This document shows, piece by piece, positions 6,877 to 16,475 of a stretch of DNA of 61,703 nucleotides. Numbering within the stretch: position 1 is the first letter of the stretch; each line of letters begins with the position of its first letter. Source of the DNA: Ruminococcus sp. (GTDB taxonomy: Bacteria; Bacillota; Clostridia; Oscillospirales; Ruminococcaceae); NCBI GenBank assembly GCA_024403995.1, contig JAKSQT010000007.1:1-61703 (forward strand), given 5' to 3'. A model generated the notes under the pieces. It searched no databases. It was not told where the DNA came from and saw only the letters and a list, made by a program, of their open reading frames with translations. A program made the position numbers and the translations under genes.

Positions 6877-9747
6877 ATGAAAACAAAATTCACATCTCGA
6901 CTGGTCAGCGTTGCCGCAAGCACTGCGGTCCTGCTGTCCGCAACCGTTCTACCAATGCCGTCTGCTTTGACTGCCCAAGCAATGACAGGTGGCAATCTGA
7001 TCTACAACGACTTTGAAACCAACAACGCACTGCCGTGGCATTATGTCGTAACACCCCCGGCAAAACTGGAACGTCTGGAAAGCGATAAGGGCGAACTGGA
7101 CATCAAGATTCTCAATAACGGAGGTCAGGACGTCGGCGGCGAAAGCCGTTGGGATTGTCAGCTTCGGCATCGAAAGCTAAAATTCCGTGCCGGTGACCAG
7201 TATACGCTGCACGCCGAAGTCAGATCGGATACTGACGGCGAAATTTATACAAGAATCTCAGATCTGAAAAGAGATGTTGAAATCTGGCACAATGGTGTTG
7301 GCAAAGGCGAGGCGGAATTCGATCAGAACTGGGCTTGTATGCCCCTGAAAGCAAACGAAAAATTGACGATTGATTCCACATGGACTTGTGCAGCAGACTT
7401 GGATGATGCGGAATGGGCTTGGGAGTTCGGCGGCGCAGGCGACTATCAGGACGTCGACTGCTTCCCTGAGGGCACGGTGCTTCACTTCGATAACTTAATG
7501 CTCAACAATGATACGAGAGACGACGATGGTTATGTATCATATAGTCGTTTTAAACCTGATATAGTAATCAACAATGAGGGTTATCAGGCAGATGCACCCA
7601 AAACAGCTACTTACACAACAGCTTATCCCGATAACGTGCCTTCCACCATTTATCTGATTTCAGCCGATAACGAAGTAAAAAAAGAAATCAAGCTGAAAAA
7701 GCCTGTATATGACGAAATGGCAGGCACCTATGCGACGGTCATCGATTTCTCGGATTTCACTAAGGAAGGCGAGTACTATTTCGCTGTGAAAAAGGACGAT
7801 GGTACGTATAAGCGGATTTCTTATGAGTTCATGATTCAGGATGATGTCTATCATGATATCGCGAAATCGGCGCTCAACTACTTCTATCAAAACCGCGCCA
7901 ATACCGATATTAAACCCGATTATATTGCAGACAAAGGCGATAATACCATTGAGAATACTCTCGCCCATGTCGGAATTGCCGAAAAAGCGTATGTTCTCTC
8001 CGACTGGCCGAAATACAATTACAAGCCGACAAAAAACGATAAAGAGATCTCCATTAACGGCGGCTGGTATACGGGCAGTGACCGCATCAAGAGTACCACC
8101 GATGGCGCATACAGCGCATGGATGCTCCAGAACCTTTACGAGTTTTCACAGCTCTCCGAAAACGGCAAGAAGGCTGTCGCTGATAAATCTGGCAGAATGC
8201 TGATCCCTGAAAACGGCAACGATATTCCTGACCTTCTGGACGAAGCACGCTATGAACTCGAATTCCTGTTCGATATGCAGATCGATGAGGAAGACGGGTA
8301 TGAAATGACACTCCCGAAGAATTATGAGGACGTTGATCCGTCCGTATATGTCGGCATGGTCCACAGCAGTGTCAAGGACAACCAGTTTGTCGGTGTGTCC
8401 AAAAACTGGGATTATATAGATGAATACGATGCAGTAGGTCTCGTTACACCACCCTCGACCGAAGCCACTTATGCATTTGCTGCGGTCTGCGCACAGGCTG
8501 CACGTCTGTGGAAAGACTATGATGAAGACTTTGCAGGCAAGTGTCTGTCTAAGGCACAGCACGCATTCGATGCTGCATCCGCTGCACCGATGCTGTATAT
8601 TGAGAATTCCGATGTAATCTATACAAATTCCAATACGCGTGATGCAGGTGCTGAAAATGCAAAGATCTGGGCTGCAACCGAGCTTGCGATCACAACCAAC
8701 TCCCCTGCTTATCTGACTACCGACGATGTCATCTGGGAAGCGATTTCTTTCCATGACGCTGTCGAAACTGAATATGACGAGGCTGATGCTTCTGCCAACA
8801 GCGTTGAAGAACTTGGCGCATTCGGCGCAGACAATACCTACGCGCTCTCTGCTCTGTCGCTGATCGTTCACCCCGACATCCTCGGTGAGTACAGCAGCGC
8901 ACCTTCAAAGAATCTTGTCGCTGCTGCTGACGACATTCTGAAAGCGCAGTCGGCGAACAGCTTCGGTATGCCTGTTGAAGCACACAAGTATACTCAAACG
9001 CTGCACAACGGCAAGGTCGAAGCGGATATTATCGGCTTCAACTACGGTTCGAATGCAGACGTCGTTTCCAATGCGATCATCCTCGCCTATGCATCTGCTG
9101 ATTCAAAGGATGATAAGTACATAAACGGCGCATATCAGGCAGTTGAATACCTGATGGGCAGAAATCCGCTCGCAAACTCCTATGTCACAGGTACAAACGG
9201 TGGTCACACATGTTATCCGTACCATCGCTACTGGGCACATGGTTTGGATGAAGAATTTCCGTATCCGCCTGCCGGCGTTCTGGTCTCCGGTCCCAACAAC
9301 ATGGAATACCTCGACAGCGAATATATGATGATGTCGGGCTATACCTTTGACAGGGATCTCATCGCACCGATGCAATTCTACCTTGATGATAATGAATGCT
9401 ATAATGTCAATGAAGTCAGCGCACCGATCAACGCTTCGTTTGCTTGGCTGATGAATGTCCTCGCAAACAATGTTGACGACAACACAGCCGAAGTACTTGA
9501 TCCTGAATTCTCTATTGACTGGACAAAGCGCGGCGACATCAATGGCGATAGTGAAATCAATATTTCTGATGCTATCTACCTCTCCAGATATTCCGCAGAA
9601 GACGCAAATCTTGAGAGCACAGGCATCCAAGCTGTCAAGGAACAGATGGATGTCAATGATGACGGAAAAATCAATGGTGAAGACGTTGTACTGATTCTCC
9701 GCCGCATTTCCTGGGGCGACAAGTTTGATACTTACGGCAAAAACTGA
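6877..9747 (+). CDS. Secreted GH9 glycoside hydrolase with C-terminal dockerin
   Basis: 956 residues from the ATG at 6877, which follows AGTGAGGG and begins a clear signal peptide (MKTKFTSRLV to about residue 36). Order: a CBM4-like beta module (about 37-205), an Ig-like domain (about 225-315) of the kind that precedes GH9, the GH9 barrel (about 325-865) and a type I dockerin (886-953) with two calcium loops (GDINGDSEIN and DVNDDGKING). In the catalytic domain the acid/base Glu is E846 in NEVSAP and the conserved His is H783 in YPYHRYW. The usual DAGD motif reads TGSD at 399-402, keeping the second Asp (the base in family members) but losing the first. Predicted role: endo- or processive glucanase docked to a scaffoldin outside the cell. 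Confidence 0.9.
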   Translation: MKTKFTSRLVSVAASTAVLLSATVLPMPSALTAQAMTGGNLIYNDFETNNALPWHYVVTPPAKLERLESDKGELDIKILNNGGQDVGGESRWDCQLRHRKLKFRAGDQYTLHAEVRSDTDGEIYTRISDLKRDVEIWHNGVGKGEAEFDQNWACMPLKANEKLTIDSTWTCAADLDDAEWAWEFGGAGDYQDVDCFPEGTVLHFDNLMLNNDTRDDDGYVSYSRFKPDIVINNEGYQADAPKTATYTTAYPDNVPSTIYLISADNEVKKEIKLKKPVYDEMAGTYATVIDFSDFTKEGEYYFAVKKDDGTYKRISYEFMIQDDVYHDIAKSALNYFYQNRANTDIKPDYIADKGDNTIENTLAHVGIAEKAYVLSDWPKYNYKPTKNDKEISINGGWYTGSDRIKSTTDGAYSAWMLQNLYEFSQLSENGKKAVADKSGRMLIPENGNDIPDLLDEARYELEFLFDMQIDEEDGYEMTLPKNYEDVDPSVYVGMVHSSVKDNQFVGVSKNWDYIDEYDAVGLVTPPSTEATYAFAAVCAQAARLWKDYDEDFAGKCLSKAQHAFDAASAAPMLYIENSDVIYTNSNTRDAGAENAKIWAATELAITTNSPAYLTTDDVIWEAISFHDAVETEYDEADASANSVEELGAFGADNTYALSALSLIVHPDILGEYSSAPSKNLVAAADDILKAQSANSFGMPVEAHKYTQTLHNGKVEADIIGFNYGSNADVVSNAIILAYASADSKDDKYINGAYQAVEYLMGRNPLANSYVTGTNGGHTCYPYHRYWAHGLDEEFPYPPAGVLVSGPNNMEYLDSEYMMMSGYTFDRDLIAPMQFYLDDNECYNVNEVSAPINASFAWLMNVLANNVDDNTAEVLDPEFSIDWTKRGDINGDSEINISDAIYLSRYSAEDANLESTGIQAVKEQMDVNDDGKINGEDVVLILRRISWGDKFDTYGKN

Positions 9748-9764
9748 TTTCCCCTACATAATTC

Positions 9765-9798
9765 AACAGGCAGATACGGTTTTCCGTATCTGCCTGTT
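9765..9798. terminator. Bidirectional terminator between GH9 and subtilase genes
   Basis: A perfect 15-bp stem, AACAGGCAGATACGG with its complement, and a TTTT loop, lying between two convergent genes; T-rich on the plus side. Confidence 0.88.
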
Positions 9799-9803
9799 CT
9801 TTG

Positions 9804-12800
9804 TTATTCAAGGATTTTCAGCAGCGACAGCAGCACATCCTGAATGGTTAGCATATCATCTGCATCCAGATCTGCCTCTGCAAATGCAGTTTCACTCATC
9901 TGCATTCCCTCGGATTCTGCGCTGTTGCGTGCAAGTGTCAAAACATCATCATAGTTGACTGTTCCGTCACCGGATACGTCTGCTTCTTCGGTTTTTTCCG
10001 GTTCTACAGCCGCAAAGCAAAGTCCGCTTTCGTGGCAGTACGTATCGACCGCGCCGTTCAATTCTCCATATATCGTTCGGTTGTCGTTCAATTCCTGATA
10101 GATCGACATTTCAACACCTACAAAGGGATACTCTGTCCCCTGTTCTGTATCTGAAATCACATCAGGAATCACAATACCGACTGCCTCCGTCAAGATTTCT
10201 GTCAGGACAGCACCTTCCGCATCTACCCGATATTTCAGCCCATCCACCGTCACATATCGAATCTCTTTGTCCTCAGAAATTTCCAGCAGGTAGTATTCTT
10301 TTCCCTCCACATAAGATACAAGTTCCAGATTATTGATGCAGAGAATCGTACAGGTTTCCCCTGCTTTCAGCGAAATATGTTCAGTTCCGATCGGAAGCGG
10401 CTTTCCGTCAGGCGCATAGATGACCGTACAGATATTGCTGATTTCATGGTCAGGCTGCGTCAGCAAATAGTCGCCGTCATGCGCTGCGGTAAATTCATAC
10501 GGCGCGATCTGCGACAAAGGAAGTCCTGTTTCGTAATATGGTGTATCAAGTTCCAATTTCGTCCATGAATCAAAGTTTGTTTTTTCGCTTGGAAATGCAT
10601 CCTTCGACGAATAAACCGTATAGAAGAAATCGGATAGGATTCCGACATACTTGCCCTTGCCTTTCAGCCGCAGTTCTGCACGTCCCAGATACTTTACAGA
10701 TTTGTCATACAGCACTTCATAATCCACGCCCTCTGTCAGCAGCGTTTCTCCGTCATAAACCGCAAATACGGGCTCAGCCTCACTGCCATTCCAGAATGCC
10801 AGCGTATCCAGTTCCAGCGTACAGTCGTCCAACAGTCGGTAATCCGATGTCAGCGTAAAACTGATGTTTCCCGTTTCATAGCGGTTCGTAAAGGATACAC
10901 CCACGCGATACTGCTTGCCTGCTTCGACTGTGACTGCTTCATATCCATACCCCGCAGTACAGAGATCGTTCATTTGCTTGCCATTTTCGTCATAAATCGT
11001 GATTGTCGTGTTGTTACACTGTTCTTTGATGAAGCAATAGTCTGTCTGATCGGGAATCCAGCGGTACATTTGCTGCTGCTTGTCACTGGTTATCTCTGCG
11101 GTTGTGGTTCCCTCCTGCAAAAGTTCATCCGTTTCGGCAATCTCAGTCGGAATGATACAGAAGTCTGTGGTACGGCTTCCGACATAGTTTCCAATGCCAT
11201 TGATCTTCACGGAATATCTGCCGCATTCTTTCATGGCAGATGTGCCGACCACTTCGTAATCCACACCCTCTTTCAGCGTTATATCATCCAGAAGTACAGT
11301 CGCATTCGGTTTCACTTTCGCTCCCGTATACACACAGTCGGAAACCGATACGTCTGCTGTTTCAAGCGATATGCGCTCCGTATTGATTCGGAAAATATTG
11401 CGTGTATCAGTCTGCGAATCATCGGTTTTTCTTTTGTATACATACAAGTAACAAACATCTGCTTCTACATCGTACCAGTCGTTGCAGTCGAAATCTCCGT
11501 AACTTCCAAGAATTCCATACAGACCTCCGCTTAGCACTTCAAAAGAAACAGCGCAGGAATACGGCACATTCACCACATACACACAATTCGGCTCCCATTG
11601 CACCGCTTCATTGCATTCGATCCGGATATATGTATCCTCTCCATTCTCTTCATAAGGACATTCTCCATACGGACTCGGTTCTTCTATCTCCCAGAGTTCA
11701 CCAATGAGGACAGAAATGTCAGAGAACGGCAGATACGGTGTCTGCTTACGCTTTGCATAGAAAGCGAGCTGTGAATTTTGCGGGCCTGCAAAGATGCCGG
11801 CAGTAAATTTCTTCATCAGACGAATATCCTGCAGCTTATCACCGACTGCAAGCGCATACATTTTCACAGACGGTAAGTTATAATCATTGCTGTCGGTCAG
11901 CACTTCCAGATTCGGGAGGTAAATCAGATTCTTTGCACCATTCAAAACATCGGTCGGGACAACTGTCAGCTTCGGAAGCGTCAGATATTCTCCGCTTGCA
12001 TCGTAAAATGCGTTGCTTGCGATCTCTGTCAGCGAATCAAAGCTTGCAGGCTGTGTAAACCGAACCCCCGACAATCCATATGCGCCGATTTTCGTGATCG
12101 AAGAAAATGGCAGATCCACTTCCAGCGTTGTGGGTTCCAGATAGCACTCGCTGTTGACGCCTTCAAACACATTTTCGCCTATCTTCGTTACGGCAGGCGC
12201 AGACAGGTATTTCAAATAATTGGAATGCGCAAACACACGATTCGGCAAGGTTGTGATGTTGTCTGAAAGTGTCACTTGGTTCAGACTGCAATTTTCAAAA
12301 GCGGCTTCTCCCAGATACTCCAAAGAAGAAAACTCCACAGGATCTACAAAAGTACAGCCCCGAAATGCCCTCGCACCAATCTTTGTGAGCTGCGACCAGT
12401 CAATTTCACAAAAAGAAAACCATACGCTGCCGTTAAATGTGTCATCCGCAATTTCAGTCAGTTCAGGAGAGAAATTCCACTCTATTGCGGATACACAGGT
12501 ATCACAAAATGCGGCTCGCCCGATTTTGCGGAGAGTTCCAACCCTGCATAAACCGAGAGATACATCGCCGCTGAATGCATACGCTCCGATTTCTTCCACG
12601 CCGGCACCGATAAAGTCGTTCAGCGTCGGTATATCCTGGAATGCATGGGCACCGATCTTTGTCACGGAACCGGGACATACAACACGGCGTACTTCTTTTC
12701 CCATAAATGCATAATCTCCGATTGCGGTCAAACTTCCGTCAGGGAAATCTGCTGACAAATCGACCTCCTCCGAAACACCGACATACGAAACCAACACACC

Positions 12801-14534
12801 GTTTTCCACGATATAAGGATTCTCAATATCTTTATTTTCAATGCAGAGTTCCTCTTTGACGATGCGGCTTGGAAGTGCTGTTCCATAACTGCGAGCCTGC
12901 AAAATACAGGATTTTGTTACCGTAAACGGTTCGGTATAGAGAATCCCGTTTTCATCCGTGGGAATCGAACCGTCCATTGTATAGTATATTTTAGCATTCT
13001 TAACCGAACAGTTTAATGTGACAAGTGCAGAACGATTGTACACTTCATACTCTGTGTTTACATCCATTTCGATGTCAAATGTCGGCTCTGCACAATGTTC
13101 TTTTTCAAATGAGAAATCATCCAGACAGACACAACCCCATCCACAGCAGACGTCATACGCATCCTCTTGTATTTTCATCGCATTCAGTTTCAGATAATCA
13201 TATGCCTGCTGTGTGGTCATGGTTTTATCATAGGATAAGAGATCTGCGATCAAACCGGAAGCGAACGGAGTTGCCATACTTGTGCCGTCCATATATGCAG
13301 TCGCATTCTGACTGCCGATATACGCGCTGAATATTCCCACACCCGGCGCACCAAAATCGACTTCTTCGCCATAGTTGGAAAAGAAAGCGGCTCTAAAGCC
13401 GTTCAGCGCGGCAATCGTAATGCATTCCGAACAGTTTGCAGGTGTATGATTCTTTGTTTTATCGCAGTCATTTCCTGCGGCGACACAACAGGGAATATCT
13501 GCTTCCGCTATTTTTTTGCTTGCATCTGCAAACAGCGGAGAATACCCCTGACCGCCAAGACTCATACTGATAACATCGACGCCCTGTTCGAGCGCATACA
13601 TCATGCCGCAGTACACTTCCAGATCTGTACCGTAGCCCTGTTCATTCAAAACACAAACCGGCAGTATTTTCACATTATCCGGCGTTGTCTGACAGATAAT
13701 GCCTGCACAATGCGTACCGTGTCCGTTTGCATCTTCAAAATTTCCGCTCTCAGTCGCACACGTTGCGATTCCGCCCTCTGCAATGCGGTTCTCGAACCAT
13801 GTATGCGTGGTATTGATGCCCGTATCCAGCACAGCAACGGTAATTTCAGGCAAATCTTCTACCTCTGCTTCGAGCCATTCACAGTATTCTGCCGAACCGA
13901 CCTGTTCAACACCCCATGTATCAATTTGATTCGGAACGACAATTTTTGAAGACAGCACCCCGTCACAATGACAAATACCGTCAGGACAAACATAGGAAAT
14001 GTCTGACACCTTTGAAAGCTGCTGATATGCCCGATAGGATTCCTCAACGGTATCGAATTGCAGCACATGAAGATCACCATAGCCGCTTGCGATCTCCTCA
14101 CCGCCGAACGGTTTGACATTCTTTTCGGATTTGACGATCAGACGAGCATTCTGGAACGGTGAACGGACAACAACTTCGCCTGTTTCCGCATCTTTGCTGA
14201 CCTCACAGCCAAGCTGCTCGACCGCTTCGTCCAACGAAAGGATTCCCTGTTCGGTTTCAAGATGCAGTTCGCCGTCCGACACATTCCATTCGCCCCATTG
14301 CCGTCCAACAGACGCACCGTCACATTCCAGCACATTCGTTTGTTTTGAAAAACGCAGTTCGGAAAACGCCGTTTTCTGAACAGGAATCTCTTTTTGAAGA
14401 AGTTCAGCAAATTCCGACACAGATACCCCTGTTTTTTTCGCATACAGATGAAGCTGTGGGGAATCCGTCAGCATACTTCCACTTAGTAAAAGACCTGCCA
14501 ATAATATAGATGTTATTTTGTTTTGATGATACAT
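9804..14534 (-). CDS. Secreted subtilisin-like protease with leucine-rich repeats and C-terminal dockerin
   Basis: 1576 residues. The start is fixed by AGGAGGA 8 nt upstream (14542-14548) and a signal peptide follows. A propeptide-like stretch leads into an S8 domain (about 205-460) with all catalytic residues: D237 (AVLDTG), H272 (NGHGTHCAG), N355 (AAGN) and S419 (GTSMATP). Next come a chitobiase-C-like module (YYTMDGSIPTDENG), a long run of BspA-type leucine-rich repeats (about 570-930; repeated IGAYAF / IADDTF / FENCS patterns), two similar beta modules each ending in a GxGxYVG pattern, and a dockerin (last 65 residues: DVSGDGTVNYDD and DLDADDMLTIQD). The dockerin implies display on the cellulosome, so this is an extracellular protease carried beside glycosidases. 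Target proteins are unknown; processing of cellulosomal or host and plant proteins is possible. Confidence 0.9.
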   Translation of the reverse strand: MYHQNKITSILLAGLLLSGSMLTDSPQLHLYAKKTGVSVSEFAELLQKEIPVQKTAFSELRFSKQTNVLECDGASVGRQWGEWNVSDGELHLETEQGILSLDEAVEQLGCEVSKDAETGEVVVRSPFQNARLIVKSEKNVKPFGGEEIASGYGDLHVLQFDTVEESYRAYQQLSKVSDISYVCPDGICHCDGVLSSKIVVPNQIDTWGVEQVGSAEYCEWLEAEVEDLPEITVAVLDTGINTTHTWFENRIAEGGIATCATESGNFEDANGHGTHCAGIICQTTPDNVKILPVCVLNEQGYGTDLEVYCGMMYALEQGVDVISMSLGGQGYSPLFADASKKIAEADIPCCVAAGNDCDKTKNHTPANCSECITIAALNGFRAAFFSNYGEEVDFGAPGVGIFSAYIGSQNATAYMDGTSMATPFASGLIADLLSYDKTMTTQQAYDYLKLNAMKIQEDAYDVCCGWGCVCLDDFSFEKEHCAEPTFDIEMDVNTEYEVYNRSALVTLNCSVKNAKIYYTMDGSIPTDENGILYTEPFTVTKSCILQARSYGTALPSRIVKEELCIENKDIENPYIVENGVLVSYVGVSEEVDLSADFPDGSLTAIGDYAFMGKEVRRVVCPGSVTKIGAHAFQDIPTLNDFIGAGVEEIGAYAFSGDVSLGLCRVGTLRKIGRAAFCDTCVSAIEWNFSPELTEIADDTFNGSVWFSFCEIDWSQLTKIGARAFRGCTFVDPVEFSSLEYLGEAAFENCSLNQVTLSDNITTLPNRVFAHSNYLKYLSAPAVTKIGENVFEGVNSECYLEPTTLEVDLPFSSITKIGAYGLSGVRFTQPASFDSLTEIASNAFYDASGEYLTLPKLTVVPTDVLNGAKNLIYLPNLEVLTDSNDYNLPSVKMYALAVGDKLQDIRLMKKFTAGIFAGPQNSQLAFYAKRKQTPYLPFSDISVLIGELWEIEEPSPYGECPYEENGEDTYIRIECNEAVQWEPNCVYVVNVPYSCAVSFEVLSGGLYGILGSYGDFDCNDWYDVEADVCYLYVYKRKTDDSQTDTRNIFRINTERISLETADVSVSDCVYTGAKVKPNATVLLDDITLKEGVDYEVVGTSAMKECGRYSVKINGIGNYVGSRTTDFCIIPTEIAETDELLQEGTTTAEITSDKQQQMYRWIPDQTDYCFIKEQCNNTTITIYDENGKQMNDLCTAGYGYEAVTVEAGKQYRVGVSFTNRYETGNISFTLTSDYRLLDDCTLELDTLAFWNGSEAEPVFAVYDGETLLTEGVDYEVLYDKSVKYLGRAELRLKGKGKYVGILSDFFYTVYSSKDAFPSEKTNFDSWTKLELDTPYYETGLPLSQIAPYEFTAAHDGDYLLTQPDHEISNICTVIYAPDGKPLPIGTEHISLKAGETCTILCINNLELVSYVEGKEYYLLEISEDKEIRYVTVDGLKYRVDAEGAVLTEILTEAVGIVIPDVISDTEQGTEYPFVGVEMSIYQELNDNRTIYGELNGAVDTYCHESGLCFAAVEPEKTEEADVSGDGTVNYDDVLTLARNSAESEGMQMSETAFAEADLDADDMLTIQDVLLSLLKILE

Positions 14535-14579
14535 TTATTCGTCCTCCTGTAAGATAATATTTGGTAAGTCTGCAATACT

Positions 14580-14608
14580 ATTATACAATTTTCTCATGTA
14601 CTTGTCAA
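14580..14608 (-). promoter_or_regulatory. Consensus SigA promoter of the subtilase gene
   Basis: Minus-strand TTGACA (14608-14603), 17-bp spacer and TATAAT (14585-14580): a perfect match at both hexamers. Confidence 0.85.
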
Positions 14609-14620
14609 GAATAACAAATC

Positions 14621-14656
14621 AAAAAACGCCTGAAACTCTAAAATTTCAGGCGTTTT
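14621..14656 (-). terminator. Terminator of the Rnf-like operon
   Basis: A 13-bp perfect stem, AAAACGCCTGAAA with TTTCAGGCGTTTT (14623-14656). Read on the minus strand it is followed by six T. It separates this operon from the subtilase promoter. Confidence 0.85.
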
Positions 14657-14662
14657 GCAAAT

Positions 14663-15889
14663 TCATTGTATCAAAATCTGGGAGTATCCGATCTCATACA
14701 TCGTATCAATCACAGATTGCAGCTGCTGTTCCGTCAGATTGTCGCTGCGGATGCACGGAAGTACATTCATCGCGCCTGTGATCTCCTCTGCGATCTGCAT
14801 CAGAATCAGCGTCTTGTCCTCATAGGCAAGCTTGGATACATCATATCGTTCGGCGGCATAGAAAAATGTTCCGTCAAACTTATGGAAATCTATCATCACA
14901 CACGCTGTTCCAATCGACAGCTGATCAGGTGCAAGTCCCTCCTCCTGATTATCAATGGCAAGACTCAGGTCACACTCATACACCGCAGAAGGTACTGTTT
15001 CCCCAATCGCATTGAGCATTCCAACCAAGCCGCTTCTTCTGGATGCTTCATCGCTCAGCATCGGCCCCAGAGCTTCCAGATCTGCCGCATAGAAATTCGG
15101 ATATGCGACACCGCCGCAGATGATCCGCTGGAAACCGGCATTCGAGATCTCTGCCGCAATCTGCTGCAGGTAACTGCGTGACACATCCGAAAACGGCGAT
15201 ATCCACGGTTTTCCACCGGAACCCTCTGCATCATCCAGCCAGAGCTTGTCCTCGACAGTCGTGCGATAGCCTGCCTCCGCTTTTACGATCGGCAAAAGGC
15301 TATCCGCGGTCGTTTCGATGCGTGCAACAGGGAATACACCGCACGCAGAAATCGTCGAAGCAATCTCTGAGAGCGTAGGGAGCGTATCTGCCGATGCACC
15401 GGACTGCTTTGCCTCAGGAACAGATGAATTATATTGCAGCGCACCGCCTCCCAGTTTCAGCGGCACTACGACAGAACCATAGCCGTTTGCAGCGGCTTCC
15501 GATACAACCGTCCGCAGTTTATCCAAGTCACTCAGAGCATTCGGATTCAGATACAGCGAAAGCTGAAGCGGTTCATTGATCGGTTCCAGATATTCTTCTG
15601 TTGTCGTCAGAACCGTTGTCGTTGTCTGAACCGTTGTTGTTTCCAAAGCAGTCATTGTTGCTTCGGCGTAAATATATGGATTCGGGGTTGTGGTCGGGTG
15701 TTTGGCTTCTTTTTTCAGACGCGATGCCAGCGGTCCGACTACATTGTAGCCGACCAACCCCAGAAACAGCAGTACGATCACTGCAAGAACCGTTGTCAGC
15801 GCAGTCCGCATCGGATGATACTGACTGAACACACGGCGGTTTTTCACACGATATGTGTAGATTTTTCGACCCTTTCGTCTTGTTTGCAC
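14663..15889 (-). CDS. Membrane-anchored protein with putative glycosidase-like barrel (DUF4015-like)
   Basis: 408 residues. I chose the GTG at 15889 because GAGGAGA sits just upstream; a TTG at 15916 would extend it into the previous gene. The N-terminus is very basic (TRRKGRK), followed by one membrane helix (about residues 28-51), a Thr-rich linker (TTTVQTTTTVLTTTEE) and an exported domain of about 300 residues. That domain has alternating strands and helices (LSLYLNP, VVVPLKLGG, PVARIE, RIICGGVAYP, CVMIDFH) like a TIM barrel and recalls the DUF4015 putative glycoside hydrolases. It is last in the operon with the Rnf-like genes. Catalytic residues cannot be assigned with confidence. Confidence 0.55.
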   Translation of the reverse strand: MQTRRKGRKIYTYRVKNRRVFSQYHPMRTALTTVLAVIVLLFLGLVGYNVVGPLASRLKKEAKHPTTTPNPYIYAEATMTALETTTVQTTTTVLTTTEEYLEPINEPLQLSLYLNPNALSDLDKLRTVVSEAAANGYGSVVVPLKLGGGALQYNSSVPEAKQSGASADTLPTLSEIASTISACGVFPVARIETTADSLLPIVKAEAGYRTTVEDKLWLDDAEGSGGKPWISPFSDVSRSYLQQIAAEISNAGFQRIICGGVAYPNFYAADLEALGPMLSDEASRRSGLVGMLNAIGETVPSAVYECDLSLAIDNQEEGLAPDQLSIGTACVMIDFHKFDGTFFYAAERYDVSKLAYEDKTLILMQIAEEITGAMNVLPCIRSDNLTEQQLQSVIDTMYEIGYSQILIQ

Positions 15890-15908
15890 GTTGGTTCTCC
15901 TCTCTCTG

Positions 15909-16475
15909 TCAGCCAACCGTCCGAATCAGACAGGATGCCGCCATAGATAATACTCCGATATAAATCAGCATTGCAGGCCAGCCTCTGACCGCCTGCGGAC
16001 ATTTCTCACAGTTCAGATACGGTGCTGCCGCATCCATCATCCAGCCTGTCAGCAGCATTCCGATTCCGCAGCGCAGTCCGAAATGCCATGCCTGTGTCAG
16101 ACTGCCTGCATTTTCAGCAGTCAGCAGGCATACACCCATGACTGCGCAGGAAAATGCGGATTGATGCAAAGCGGATGCAGCTCGTTTTCTGATTTGCTGC
16201 GGCAGGAATCCGCATACAAACAGACAAACCGCATACAGTACCGCACAGGATAGAATATACATCAGCGGTCGCAGATATACAGAAGTGTCCGCCAGAAACG
16301 GTTCCAGTAAAAATGCCGCAGATGCACCAAAAGTACAGAAAATCGTCAGGAACAGACATATCAGCCATCTGCTGCCGCCGACTCTCTCCTGCTTTCCAAG
16401 CAAGGAAAGTCCGAGTGCTTTTGTCAGAAGCAGATTGGTCGTGATGCAAAGGATACATTCATTCAGCAGATACAT
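15909..16475 (-). CDS. RnfA-like membrane protein, degenerate
   Basis: 188 residues from the ATG at 16475, overlapping the RnfE-like gene by 17 bp. About six hydrophobic helices. It aligns by eye with RnfA/NqrE: the N-terminal segment TTNLLLTKALGLSLLG corresponds to the family's half-helix where LGLCPFLG is expected, and VYLRPLMYILSCAVL corresponds to the second half-helix (IPLIxxNCAxLG). One of the two conserved Cys that bind the shared [2Fe-2S] cluster is therefore Ser here; the other is kept. In known complexes RnfA pairs with RnfE. Assignment to the family is fairly sure; normal electron transfer is doubtful. Confidence 0.65.
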   Translation of the reverse strand: MYLLNECILCITTNLLLTKALGLSLLGKQERVGGSRWLICLFLTIFCTFGASAAFLLEPFLADTSVYLRPLMYILSCAVLYAVCLFVCGFLPQQIRKRAASALHQSAFSCAVMGVCLLTAENAGSLTQAWHFGLRCGIGMLLTGWMMDAAAPYLNCEKCPQAVRGWPAMLIYIGVLSMAASCLIRTVG

